NCBI RefSeq assembly: GCF_000230735.2
Contig: NC_019962.1
Location: 124,001-188,000 of the forward strand
Direction of reading: 5' to 3'
From: Natrinema pellirubrum DSM 15624
Lineage (GTDB): Archaea; Halobacteriota; Halobacteria; Halobacteriales; Natrialbaceae
DNA length: 64,000 nucleotides
Part shown: positions 54,189-63,489 of the stretch, in pieces
Position numbering within the stretch: position 1 is the stretch's first letter
Layout: every line of letters starts with the position of its first letter
Program-made: the position numbers and the translations under genes
The notes under the pieces: generated by a model
What the model was told of the DNA's origin: nothing
What the model saw: only the letters and a program-made list of their open reading frames with translations
The model's database searches: none

Positions 54189-56837
54189 TCAGTCGTCGAT
54201 CTCGATCGCCGGTCGTCCGGGTTCGGCGTTAGCGAGGGTGCCCTCGTCGGCGTCGACGGCGTGGACGACGTCGACGGGGGCGTCGAATTCGCGTTCGATC
54301 AGCCACGCCGCCGACTCCAGTGCCGCGTGTTCCTCGTCGGGGCCCAGCGTCATCGAGAGCGCTTCCCGTTCGACCTGCAGGTCCTGGCCGTAATCGGCCG
54401 CGGCGTCGCCCTGCTCGCGGATGTGGGACTCGCTCATGAGTTCGCCGATCAGGTTGTCGGCGTCGCTCTCGATCGCGATCTCGAGGGCGTCGTACTTCCA
54501 GTCGGGGGCGACGACGACCTCGATCCCCGTCGGGTCCTCGATCCCGGCGACCTCGACGATGTCGCGGATGTCCTCGCGGGTGTTCTCGACCAACTGCCGG
54601 CGCTTTTCGACCCGGTCGCGGTCGATCTCGGCGGTCGGCCACTCGGCCTCGGCGACGAACCCGTCGTTGCCGAGCGTCTCGTGGAGTTCTTCGGCGATGT
54701 GGGGTGCGACCGGCGCAAGCAAGCGGACCACGGCCGACAGCCCGCGCTCGTAGGTCTCGGCGTGGGGCTCGGTGTAATCGACGTACTGGCGCAGCGTTCG
54801 CACGAGATCCTGCGTTTCACGCAACGCCTTGTTGAACGTCAGGTCGTCGTACTCTGCCGTGGCGATGGCGACCGTAGCGTCGATCTCCGCGTCGACGTAA
54901 CTCGCGATCGCGTCGTCGTCGCCGTCAGGCTCGTCGGCGACGTAGTCTTCGACCATCCCCTGCAGGCGCTCGAGGAAGGCGTAGGTCGACTGGACGCCCT
55001 CTTCGCTCCAGTCGAAGTCGCGCTCGGGCTGGGCGGCCTGCATCATGAACAGCCGCGCGGTGTCGGCACCGTACTCCTCGACGATCCGCTGGGGTGAGAC
55101 GACGTTGCCCTTGGACTTGGACATCTTCTCGCCCTCGAGTTGGACCATCCCCTGTGCCAGCAGATTGGTGAAGGGCTCGCGATGCTCGAGTCCCTCGTGG
55201 TCGGCCAGCACCTTGGTGAAAAAGCGCGAGTACAGCAGGTGCATCACGGCGTGTTCGATGCCGCCGACGTACTGGTCGACGGGCATCCAGTCGTTGGCCC
55301 GCTCGAGGTCGAAGGGGGCGTCCTCTAAGTCCGGCGAGACATAGCGCAGGAAGTACCACGAGGAGTCGACGAAGGTGTCCATCGTGTCCGTCTCGCGGGT
55401 CGCTTCGCCGCCGCAGTCGGGACAGGTCGTCTGCTTCCACTCCTCGGCGGCGTCCAGTGGGTTGCCGGTCGTGTTGATGAACTCGGGCAGTTCGACGGGC
55501 AGGTCCGCCTCGGGGACCATGACCGGGCCGCAGTCGTCGCAGTGGACGACCGGGATCGGCGTCCCCCAGTAGCGCTGGCGGGAGATCCCCCAGTCACGCA
55601 GTTGATACTGTGTGGCCTCCGCGGCGCCCTCGATGTCCGCAGTGAGTCGCTCGCGAGCGGTCTCGCTCTCGAGGCCGCTGTATTCGCCGGACTCGATCAG
55701 GACGCCGTCCTCGGTGAACGCCTCGTCCGCGATGTCGGGGGCCTCGGGCTCTTCGTCGTCGTCCGGTTCGGGCGCGATGACCGGGCGGATCTCGATGTCG
55801 TTCTTCTCGGCGAAGGCGTGGTCGCGCTCGTCGTGGGCCGGCACCGCCATCAGCGCACCCGTCCCGACGTCCGAGAGGACGAAGTCGGCGACGTAGACGG
55901 GGATCTCCTCGCCGGTGGCGGGGTTCGTCGCGGTCAGTCCCGTCTCGACGCCGTTGGGTTCGTCGCCGTCGGGGTCGGCCTCCTCATCGATGAACCGGCG
56001 GATCTCCTCGTTCTCCTCCGCCAGTTCCTCGCTGATCGGGTGGTCTGGTGCGAGCGCGAAGAAGGTCGCGCCGTGGATGGTGTCGATGCGGGTGGTGAAG
56101 GCGGTCACCGAACCGTGCCCTTCGATGGCGAAGTCGACCTCCGCCCCGTACTGGCGGCCGATCCAGTTGCGCTGCATCTGTCGAACCGAGTTGGGCCACC
56201 CCTCGAGGTCGTCGATCGCCTCGAGCAGGTCGTCGGCGTACTCCGTGATGCGCAGGAACCACTGCTCGAGTTCGCGCTGCTCGACCGGCGTATCGCAGCG
56301 CCAGCAGAGTTCGGCCTCGCCCTCGACCTGTTCGTCGGCCAGGACGGTCTCGCAGTGGGGACACCAGTTGACCTCGGCGTCGCGGCGCTCGACCAGATCC
56401 TCCTCGTAGAACCGGGAGAAGAGCCACTGGTTCCACTGGTAGTAGTCGGGCGTGCAGGTGGTGATCTCCCGATCCCAGTCGTAGCCAAAGCCCATCGACT
56501 CCATCTGGTCGGTCATCGTCTCGATGCAGTCGATGGTCCAGTCGCGCGGGTTCGTATCGCGCTCTTTGGCCGCGTTCTCCGCGGGGAGGCCGAACGCGTC
56601 CCACCCCATCGGATGGAGGACGTCGTCGCCCTGCATTCGTCGGAAGCGAGCGTACGCGTCCGTGATCGTGTAGTTGCGGACGTGGCCCATGTGGAGTTTG
56701 CCCGACGGGTACGGATACATCCCGAGGACGTACGTCGGATCCTCGACGTCGTCGGGCGTCCGGTAGACGTCCGCCTCGTCCCACGCCTCTTGCCAGCGCC
56801 GTTCGACCGTCGCGTGGTCGTATCCCGCGTCGCTCAT
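54189..56837 (-). CDS. leuS: Leucyl-tRNA synthetase (bacterial type)
   Basis: 882 aa. Class I signatures: HIGH as KLHMGHVRNY (about 47-56) and KMSKS as EKMSKSKGNVV (about 620). The segment HPMGWDAFGLPAENAA marks the bacterial/mitochondrial LeuRS rather than the archaeal/eukaryotic form. An editing (CP1) domain lies between, including a T-rich pocket (TGLTATNPATGEEIPVYVAD), and a zinc site (CPHC...CWRC). An acidic insertion (EPDDDEEPEAPD) is halophilic. Start at the ATG at 56837, the true family N-terminus. Confidence 0.95.
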   Translation of the reverse strand: MSDAGYDHATVERRWQEAWDEADVYRTPDDVEDPTYVLGMYPYPSGKLHMGHVRNYTITDAYARFRRMQGDDVLHPMGWDAFGLPAENAAKERDTNPRDWTIDCIETMTDQMESMGFGYDWDREITTCTPDYYQWNQWLFSRFYEEDLVERRDAEVNWCPHCETVLADEQVEGEAELCWRCDTPVEQRELEQWFLRITEYADDLLEAIDDLEGWPNSVRQMQRNWIGRQYGAEVDFAIEGHGSVTAFTTRIDTIHGATFFALAPDHPISEELAEENEEIRRFIDEEADPDGDEPNGVETGLTATNPATGEEIPVYVADFVLSDVGTGALMAVPAHDERDHAFAEKNDIEIRPVIAPEPDDDEEPEAPDIADEAFTEDGVLIESGEYSGLESETARERLTADIEGAAEATQYQLRDWGISRQRYWGTPIPVVHCDDCGPVMVPEADLPVELPEFINTTGNPLDAAEEWKQTTCPDCGGEATRETDTMDTFVDSSWYFLRYVSPDLEDAPFDLERANDWMPVDQYVGGIEHAVMHLLYSRFFTKVLADHEGLEHREPFTNLLAQGMVQLEGEKMSKSKGNVVSPQRIVEEYGADTARLFMMQAAQPERDFDWSEEGVQSTYAFLERLQGMVEDYVADEPDGDDDAIASYVDAEIDATVAIATAEYDDLTFNKALRETQDLVRTLRQYVDYTEPHAETYERGLSAVVRLLAPVAPHIAEELHETLGNDGFVAEAEWPTAEIDRDRVEKRRQLVENTREDIRDIVEVAGIEDPTGIEVVVAPDWKYDALEIAIESDADNLIGELMSESHIREQGDAAADYGQDLQVEREALSMTLGPDEEHAALESAAWLIEREFDAPVDVVHAVDADEGTLANAEPGRPAIEIDD

Positions 56838-57608
56838 TTGCTTATATACCTCTAGAACGGGACGCCACCCTATACCTTTCCATACACTAGCTCGCTTCGC
56901 TCGGACCACCGATAGCAGCCTCGAGACGGCTGGGTCCGTCGGCCGGCCGACATATCGTAGCCACTGAAACGATTCCTACACTGGCCCCAACGCCGCATGC
57001 GGTCAGATGTGCAGTGACGACTATGGCTCGCCCTCGAGTACCGCAGGAGCCCTCGCCGATACCACGTCGCCGCTTCCGTGCCAGTGCCTCGACCCCCTCC
57101 GTCAGCGGTGTCCGTTCGACCGTGATGACCGCGCCGTGCCCGCGTTGTGGCAATCACTCGAGCGACGTATTAAAGTGACATTCAAATGGTGGTGAATGTG
57201 TCTCTACCCCTTCTAACGAACGCACGAACGAGTTTGTGCCTTTCTCAAATTCCCATTCAGTCTGATATTGGCGAAAGTATTTTGATCTAATATGTTCATG
57301 TACCACGCATGACGATCCGACCGAACAGTTGCCAGCACCGGAGTCACCGCTCGTTCGGGCTCGAACGGACGAGTGAACGGGGGGTGACGGAACGTCCAAC
57401 CGCCGCGTAGCGCCATCGTACTGGTCCCGTCGCCACGGGGCCACGTTGCTGTCGCCGGACGACGGCCCGCAGGTAGCGCGGGGTGCCGATTCGTGGCGGG
57501 CCGTGGCGGTTTGATCGCGTCGGGATCCGCGACCGCTCGCACGGTACTCGAGACTCGACCCCGCGAGCGTGACAGTGCCGTCGGTCGAACAACGAGCAGC
57601 ACGTCTCC
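56838..57608. other. Large gene-free stretch between leuS and the RND gene
   Basis: About 770 bp. I find no credible coding frame. Contents: palindromic repeat copy C (56951-57024), an AT-rich 150-bp part (about 57160-57310, with TATTAAAGTG and GATCTAATATG) and a GC-rich remainder. It could be a former mobile-element site or hold a small RNA, but nothing identifies one. Confidence 0.5.
56951..57024. repeat. Degenerate palindromic repeat, copy C
   Basis: About 74 bp. The left arm CGTAGCCACTGAAACGATTC matches the type-1 arm of copies A and B with two mismatches; the right arm, reversed, ATAGTCGTCACTGCACATC, has lost part of its CTGAAAGTCATTG core. Same orientation as copy B. Confidence 0.6.
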
Positions 57609-60095
57609 ATGACTAGGGTCGGACACTGGATCGACGAGGCGATCGCGCAATCGACCGCCCTCATCGTTTCCCGCCCGCGTACGATCGTTATCGTGTTCCT
57701 ACTCCTGACCGCGTTTTTCGCCGCTGGAATCCCGTTGGTCGAAACGGAGACCGATCTCCGCGAGCGCTACTCCGACGGCCTCGACGTCAAAGAAACACAA
57801 GACGACGTCGAAGCGGACTTTCAGGGATCGTTCACGGCTGAGGATGAGACGACGCGACTCGTCCACGACGGGACCGATGTCCTCACACGGGAGGAACTCC
57901 TCCACGTTCTCCGCCTGCTCGAGCGAATCGATGATCGGCCGACGCTCAGAATGGAGTCCGCGGACGGCCCCGCGACGATGGTCGCGCAGGCGCTCGAGCC
58001 CGGAGCGGACACGCCGACCGAACAGCGCCGGGCCGTCGAACGGGCGACGGAGACCGAAATTCGGCAGGCGGTCCGAGAGGTCGGCTCGAGGCGGTCGTTC
58101 TCGAGGCTGGTCTCGGAGGACTTCAACCGCGATGGGGCGTCGGCATCGGCGTCGATTACGGTGATCTCCCACGACGTGCCATCCGCGTTCGACGATGAGG
58201 ACATGGACGGCATCCTGACGACGATCGATACGATGGCGGCCGACGAGCCGGCCGATATCCGCGCGTTCGGTAGCGGTATCGTTGACTCCGAACTCGAAGA
58301 CGTCATCAGCGATTCGTTCGTGATGGTCATGCCCGTCGTCGTGACGCTGCTTTTGGGTTTCCTCGCCGTCGCCTATCGAGACCCGTTCGATCTGTTACTC
58401 GGCCTGATCGCGTTGCTGATGACGATGATCTGGACGTTCGGGTTCCTCGGCTACGCCGGGATACCGTTCGGACAGGAGATGATCATTGTTCCCGTCCTGT
58501 TGTTGGCCGTCGGCGTCGACTTCGGGATCCACATTATCAACCGCTATCGCGAGGAAAAGATCCGGGGCGACGAGACGGTCCCCGCGATGCGTACCGCGAC
58601 CCGCCAGCTCTCGGCCGCCTTTTTCATCGTGACCGCCACCGCGGTCTTCGGCTTCGGAGCGAACGTCTTCGCCGAACTCGAGCCGATGCGGGAGATGGGC
58701 CTTGTGGCTTCCGCCGGAATCATCTTTACGTTCGTCATCTTCAGCGGATGCTTGCCCGCGATGAAGTTGCAAGCCGACCGCTTTCGGGACCGACACGACG
58801 TCCGGGAGTTCAACTCGACCCCGATCGCCTCCGAGGAATCCTTGCTCGGTCGGCTGCTGGCTGTTTCCGCGACCGTCGGAAAGCGGGCTCCGCTCCTCAT
58901 GGTCGTTCTCCTCGTGTTCTTCGGGGCCGGAATAGGTGCGTACGGCACCGGCGTCGAAACCACGTTCGAGGAGGAGGATTTCCTCCCGCCCGAAGAGGAA
59001 GCGTGGTACGTCGATTCCATCCCGGAGCCGTTCGCCCCGGGCGAGTACACTGCCACGGAGACGCTCAACCTGCTTGAAGGGCGGTTCGCGGCCGATCAGG
59101 ATCAGTCGATAACGATGTACGTCGAGGGACCGTTCGAGGAAGACCACGCGCTCGAGGCACTGGCGGCCCCTGACGATGATCCACCGGAGACGCTCGCCGT
59201 CGGGCCGAACGGACGGGCGGAATCACGGAGCATCGTCTCCGTGATTCAGTCCCGTGCCGACGCGGACCCCGAGTTCGCTGCGCTCGTCGCCCGTAACGAC
59301 CGAGACGGGAACGGCATTCCCGACCGCAACCTCGACCGGATCTACGACGAGTTGTTCGCGTCGCCGGCAGGGCCAGCGGCGGAGCGGTACCTGACTCCCG
59401 ACCGGCGAGCGGCCCAAGTCGAGTACACCATCGAATCGGACGCCACGATCGACGATATCGCAGCGGACGGAGCCGACCACGCCGATTCCTTCCGCTACAC
59501 CGCAACTGCGACGGGCACGCCCCTCATTTACAACGCGATCACCAACAGCCTGTTCGAATCATCGATCCAGGGGATGGTGCTTGCTATCGTGTTCTCGGCG
59601 GTCTTTCTCGTGATCGTGTACGGCGTTCTCGAGGGGAAACCGTGGATCGGACTCATCAACGTGTTTCCGATCATGATCGCCGTGTCGTGTCTTCTCGGTA
59701 CGATGCGGCTGCTCGATATGCCGCTCAATGCCGTCACGGGGCTACTCCTGTCGTTCGCTATCGGTCTCGGCGTCGATTACGCTGTCCACTTCATGCATCG
59801 CTTCGTCGACGAGTATACTGCACACCCGGAGACGGTATCGGCGCTTACGACGACGCTGTCGAGTACCGGCGGTGCGCTCACCGGCAGTATGCTCACGACA
59901 TCGATCGGAACGGGGGCGCTGATGCTCGCGATTACGCCCGTGCTCGGTGACTTCGGGCTCCTGATCGCGTTGAGCGTGTTCTACTCGTTTGCTGCATCCA
60001 TCGTTGCCCTGCCGCCTGCATTGGTTCTCTGGGATCGGGGTGTCACGTCCGACGCGACCGGCACCGCGCGGCTCAAAGCACTACTTGGGGCCTAA
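57609..60095 (+). CDS. RND superfamily (MMPL-like) exporter
   Basis: 828 aa with twelve predicted helices in two repeats: helix 1, a large outer domain of about 190 residues, then five helices (VVVTLLLGFLAVAYRDPFDLLLG ... LLAVGVDFGIHIINRYREE), and a second identical layout (GVLEGKPWIGLINVFP ... IGLGVDYAVHFMHRF). The G-V-D-F/Y motif in both halves is the usual RND proton-relay helix. Substrates may be lipids, sterols or drugs; unknown here. The first helix begins at about residue 25. Confidence 0.88.
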   Translation: MTRVGHWIDEAIAQSTALIVSRPRTIVIVFLLLTAFFAAGIPLVETETDLRERYSDGLDVKETQDDVEADFQGSFTAEDETTRLVHDGTDVLTREELLHVLRLLERIDDRPTLRMESADGPATMVAQALEPGADTPTEQRRAVERATETEIRQAVREVGSRRSFSRLVSEDFNRDGASASASITVISHDVPSAFDDEDMDGILTTIDTMAADEPADIRAFGSGIVDSELEDVISDSFVMVMPVVVTLLLGFLAVAYRDPFDLLLGLIALLMTMIWTFGFLGYAGIPFGQEMIIVPVLLLAVGVDFGIHIINRYREEKIRGDETVPAMRTATRQLSAAFFIVTATAVFGFGANVFAELEPMREMGLVASAGIIFTFVIFSGCLPAMKLQADRFRDRHDVREFNSTPIASEESLLGRLLAVSATVGKRAPLLMVVLLVFFGAGIGAYGTGVETTFEEEDFLPPEEEAWYVDSIPEPFAPGEYTATETLNLLEGRFAADQDQSITMYVEGPFEEDHALEALAAPDDDPPETLAVGPNGRAESRSIVSVIQSRADADPEFAALVARNDRDGNGIPDRNLDRIYDELFASPAGPAAERYLTPDRRAAQVEYTIESDATIDDIAADGADHADSFRYTATATGTPLIYNAITNSLFESSIQGMVLAIVFSAVFLVIVYGVLEGKPWIGLINVFPIMIAVSCLLGTMRLLDMPLNAVTGLLLSFAIGLGVDYAVHFMHRFVDEYTAHPETVSALTTTLSSTGGALTGSMLTTSIGTGALMLAITPVLGDFGLLIALSVFYSFAASIVALPPALVLWDRGVTSDATGTARLKALLGA

Positions 60096-60328
60096 TCGGC
60101 GTGTGACCTCATCGATGACGCCGACCCGCGGACCGTCGTCGCGAGCGCTCTCACACGGACGATCAATCGCTGCCGATGTGGCTCGCCCTCCGACCAACAC
60201 GGGCTATCTTAATACAGCGAGCGAATCCCGTCGTTTACGACGAGCGAGTAGCGCCACAAGAACAGGTAACTCGCGAACCATACTCTCCCAACGTTCGGGA
60301 AACCGCTCCGTTCATCGCGCGGCGGATG

Positions 60329-60568
60329 TCATGGATGTCGTATCCAGTCGGGGCGTTCCGTCGTCGTGAGGGCGTTGTAGATCGTGTAACCGACGAATCC
60401 GACGACGTAGCCCGCAACGATGAGCGTCGTCGCTCCAGTTCTGCCGACGACAGTGACGAGCACGATCAGGAGCGGGCCGAGAACCAGATAGAGATTCAAG
60501 ACCGTATCACTCGGTCCCGCGTTGACGATCCACGTAAGAAGCCGGCTGCGGTAGCGACGCCGACTCAT
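60329..60568 (-). CDS. Small membrane protein of the trk operon
   Basis: 79 aa. A basic N-terminus (MSRRRYRSRLL), two helices (about 20-40 and 47-66: LYLVLGPLLIVLVTVVG and TTLIVAGYVVGFVGYTIY) and a short polar tail ending RPDWIRHP. Its ATG overlaps the trkH stop (ATGA, 60565-60568), so translation is coupled to trkH. No known function; a K+-transporter accessory protein is an inference from position only. Confidence 0.72.
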   Translation of the reverse strand: MSRRRYRSRLLTWIVNAGPSDTVLNLYLVLGPLLIVLVTVVGRTGATTLIVAGYVVGFVGYTIYNALTTTERPDWIRHP

Positions 60569-62106
60569 TCGTAGATACCACCCCGCCAAAAGAGTGCGCG
60601 AAGCGTCACGAGGATGGGAATGATCTCGAGTCGCCCGATCCACATGTTCAGGATGAACGCGACCTTGCCAGCCGTCGGCAGCGAGTGGGGACCGGTGATC
60701 CCGGTCGAGAGACCGACATTCCCCTGTGCACTCGCGATTTCGAAGAGGATCTGTTCCAGCGGATAGGCCCCGCTCGGGAGCGTCGCTAAAAGGACGAAGA
60801 CGCTCACCGCGAGGAAGACGAACCAGAGAAGCGCGATGATCGCCGCTTCTCCGAACTCTCGAGGGCCGTCTTCCTCGTCGAGGACGCGGTCGTCGATCCG
60901 AAACCGATGGACGGTACTGTCGGGGTAGAAGACGTAGGAGACTCGAAATCGGATCCCTTTCACCAGCATTATCAATCGAATGAGTTTGATGCCGCCCGCG
61001 GTAGAGCCGGCGGCGGCACCGACGACCATCGCGAAGACCAGCGTGAGAAGCGCACTCGTGGGCCAGTCCCCCAGCGAGAGGGGCGTCGGATCGGTCGCCG
61101 TCTGGAAGCCCGCGGCGGTCACTGCTGAGACGAACTGGAAGACGCCGTATCGGAGCGCGTCCGTGACCGAATCGTACGCTGTCGAGACCGATAGCCAGAG
61201 CGCCGCCGATCCGAGCAGGAGAACCGCGGCCAACCATCGCGTCTGCACGTCCGTGTACAGCCCTCGCAGATCCCCCTGGAGGACGAGGTAGTGGATCGGG
61301 AACGCAATGCCGCCAGCGATCATGATCGGGAGCAAAACGACTTCGATGACGACGCTGTCGTATGCGCCGATCGAACCGTCGATGACCGAGAAACCGCCAG
61401 TCGAAATACCCGTCATGCCGTGATTGATCGCCTGCCACGGTGGCATTCCGGCCAGCCAGAGCGACAGGATCGCGATCGACGTGAAAAGCAGGAAGATCCA
61501 CCAGATAGTGCGGACGGTCGAGACGATACTCGGGTGTATCTTCTGTGATCGCGCTTCGCCTTCGTACACTGTCAACGAACCACTCCCCGGACGGGCGAGG
61601 ATCGCTGTCGTCAGCACGATCACACCAACGCCACCGACCCATTCGATTATACTCCGCCACCATTGTAGCGTCCGGGGGAGCGAGCCCTCGTCTGTGATCA
61701 TGGTCAACCCCGTTCCGGTGAACCCGCTCATACTCTCGAAGAGAGCGTTCAGCGGACTCGTAAGTGCGTCGACGCTCTCTGGGGGTGGTGTCTCGAGTCC
61801 GGCAGGCGCGAGCGTCACGATCCAGGCGGTCGTAAGAAAGGGCAGCGAGCCGAACGCTGCGATGGCGAGCCAGCCGATGGCAGCGATCATCATGCCGTGG
61901 AGTTTGTCCGGCGGAGCGGCATCGGCGAACACTGTCGAGAGCACCCACCCGATCGTTACCGGTATCACCCCCGAGACGACGAGGCCGGGAATCGCGTAAT
62001 ACTCGCCCCAGACGAGCGGAACGAGGATCGATACCAGGACCAGCCCCCCGAAAACCCGCAGCATCCACCCGAGATCGCGTCCGATCGGTGCCACTGTGGT
62101 TCTCAT
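60565..62106 (-). CDS. trkH: TrkH family potassium uptake channel
   Basis: 513 aa with four channel-type repeats of the TrkH/KtrB fold. Selectivity-filter-like segments can be seen: SMSGFTGTGLTMI (first), GMTGISTGGFSVI (second), TAAGFQTATD (third) and EIASAQGNVGLSTGI (fourth), each with the crucial glycine. Function: K+ uptake with a TrkA regulator, for high internal KCl in salt-in halophiles. Both ends overlap neighbouring genes by 4 nt. Begins MRTTVAPIGRDLGW. Confidence 0.93.
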   Translation of the reverse strand: MRTTVAPIGRDLGWMLRVFGGLVLVSILVPLVWGEYYAIPGLVVSGVIPVTIGWVLSTVFADAAPPDKLHGMMIAAIGWLAIAAFGSLPFLTTAWIVTLAPAGLETPPPESVDALTSPLNALFESMSGFTGTGLTMITDEGSLPRTLQWWRSIIEWVGGVGVIVLTTAILARPGSGSLTVYEGEARSQKIHPSIVSTVRTIWWIFLLFTSIAILSLWLAGMPPWQAINHGMTGISTGGFSVIDGSIGAYDSVVIEVVLLPIMIAGGIAFPIHYLVLQGDLRGLYTDVQTRWLAAVLLLGSAALWLSVSTAYDSVTDALRYGVFQFVSAVTAAGFQTATDPTPLSLGDWPTSALLTLVFAMVVGAAAGSTAGGIKLIRLIMLVKGIRFRVSYVFYPDSTVHRFRIDDRVLDEEDGPREFGEAAIIALLWFVFLAVSVFVLLATLPSGAYPLEQILFEIASAQGNVGLSTGITGPHSLPTAGKVAFILNMWIGRLEIIPILVTLRALFWRGGIYE

Positions 62107-62786
62107 CGGTAATCGTCGAAGAATCCGAAGAGATCCGTCACCGCCGGATCGGTCCCGCGTCCGGAGTAGACGGCGAGCCGATCTCCGGCCCCGATTTCGG
62201 TTGTCGACCGAGCGATCCGTGGCCCGCTGCCGTCCTGGGGGACGACAGCGACCACGAGTACATCGTCGGGAATCAAGCCCCCCGATCTGGCGTCCTCGAG
62301 GGTCTTTCCGGCGATCGGTGCGGCGTCGGAGACCTTGATCTCGAAGACTTCCGCATCGTCTTCGACGGGCATGTAGTCGATAATCGCGGGCTGTCGTGCC
62401 GTCCGGTAGAGCGATTCGGCGGCGAGTTGGTCGGGGCTTTTGACCGCGTTGACGCCCATCTTGCGGAACAGTTCCCGGTGTTCGGGTTGGTGCAGAACGG
62501 ACACGACGGTCGGAATCCCGAGTTCGGTTGCGAGTAGACAGACGAACAGGTTCGTTGCGTCCAGTTCGCGCGTCGAGATGAGCGCATCGGCCCGAGCAGC
62601 GCCCGCCTCTTTGAGCGTCTCCTCCCTCGTCGCGTCCTCGTTGAGGACCAGGCAATCGTACTCGTTCGCGATGTCGTTCGCTCTCGTCACGTCGTGCTCG
62701 ACGACCACCACGTCGTTTCGAGATCGTGATGCAATATCCACTAGCAGGCGTCCGACATTCCCTGCCCCGACGACGATGAAGTGCAT
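62103..62786 (-). CDS. trkA: TrkA-type K+ uptake regulatory protein
   Basis: 227 aa, single TrkA unit: RCK_N Rossmann domain with GAGNVGRLL (residues 7-15) and the acidic VEHD after strand 2, then a TrkA-C/RCK_C domain (about 140-227; FEIKVSDAAPIAGKTLEDA). Function: binds NAD(H)/ATP and gates TrkH. First gene of the operon; its stop overlaps the trkH ATG by 4 nt. Confidence 0.93.
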   Translation of the reverse strand: MHFIVVGAGNVGRLLVDIASRSRNDVVVVEHDVTRANDIANEYDCLVLNEDATREETLKEAGAARADALISTRELDATNLFVCLLATELGIPTVVSVLHQPEHRELFRKMGVNAVKSPDQLAAESLYRTARQPAIIDYMPVEDDAEVFEIKVSDAAPIAGKTLEDARSGGLIPDDVLVVAVVPQDGSGPRIARSTTEIGAGDRLAVYSGRGTDPAVTDLFGFFDDYR

Positions 62787-63029
62787 CGCCGTAACGTTTC
62801 AAACTAAGTCACATAAGTCTCCCTGATATTGGATTCGGCTGACGGGACTGCTCGAATCGTGTGCGCACAAGCCGGTTCCAGCAGCATTCGCATCGGCTCA
62901 CTGCTATCCCTAGACACCGATCGCATATCTGTGGTACGCTCGAGCGCACAGCAACGGCGATTCCACCGAACCGGCATCAGTTCACCGTTCAGACCGCCTC
63001 TGAACTGCGACGGGCGGCGCTGTTCATAT

Positions 63030-63385
63030 TGCACCCCTGACATTGCGTTATTTGGTCGGCATGGCACTGCTCCGGCGGTTGCGTCTTTGCATCGACTCGA
63101 CGAGAACCACGATCTCTCCGAGGCTGCGTTTCTCGTCAATCAGTTCGGCTATCGGACTGCCCTTGCTTGATTAGGATTGAGCGGTCGAGCCAACTATACC
63201 GACCGAAACTCATCGAGCAGAGGTCTCACACACTCAAAATGCGGATCGATCGCTTCCATACTTCGTGGGTGGGCAGTCGGTCAAGCGTCCGCGAGTGGCT
63301 TGAACAGTTCATGCATTACTACAACCGTCGGAGACTGCATCAAACTCTTGACGGAACGACGCCGGTCGAGGGTGTGCTGAACTAG
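63030..63385 (+). pseudogene. Decayed IS6-like transposase (3' part)
   Basis: Reading through, the DDE domain can be followed: DIALFGRHGTAPA, then LNHDLSEAAFLVNQFGY (as ENHDLSEAAFLVNQFGY), then, past an in-frame TGA at 63168-63170 where CGA (Arg) is expected, LGLSGRANYTDRN, then a frameshift to LIEQRSHTLKMRIDRFHTSW, and an intact end WLEQFMHYYNRRRLHQTLDGT to the TAG at 63383. This order matches haloarchaeal IS6-like transposases. The N-terminal half is absent or unrecognisable, and no terminal repeats were found. Non-functional remnant. Confidence 0.72.
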
Positions 63386-63489
63386 ACAGTGCCCTCAACG
63401 GAAACACACCAGTTGAGAAATGCAGAACCATATCGACCCCTCCGTCCGATAACCGGTAGTTTTATTTTCGACCCCATCTATCACGTGCT

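Noticed and set aside
62829-63170. 113-codon frame as an intact gene
   Set aside because: Only its last third matches anything, and that part is the decayed IS6-like transposase; the rest is of random composition.
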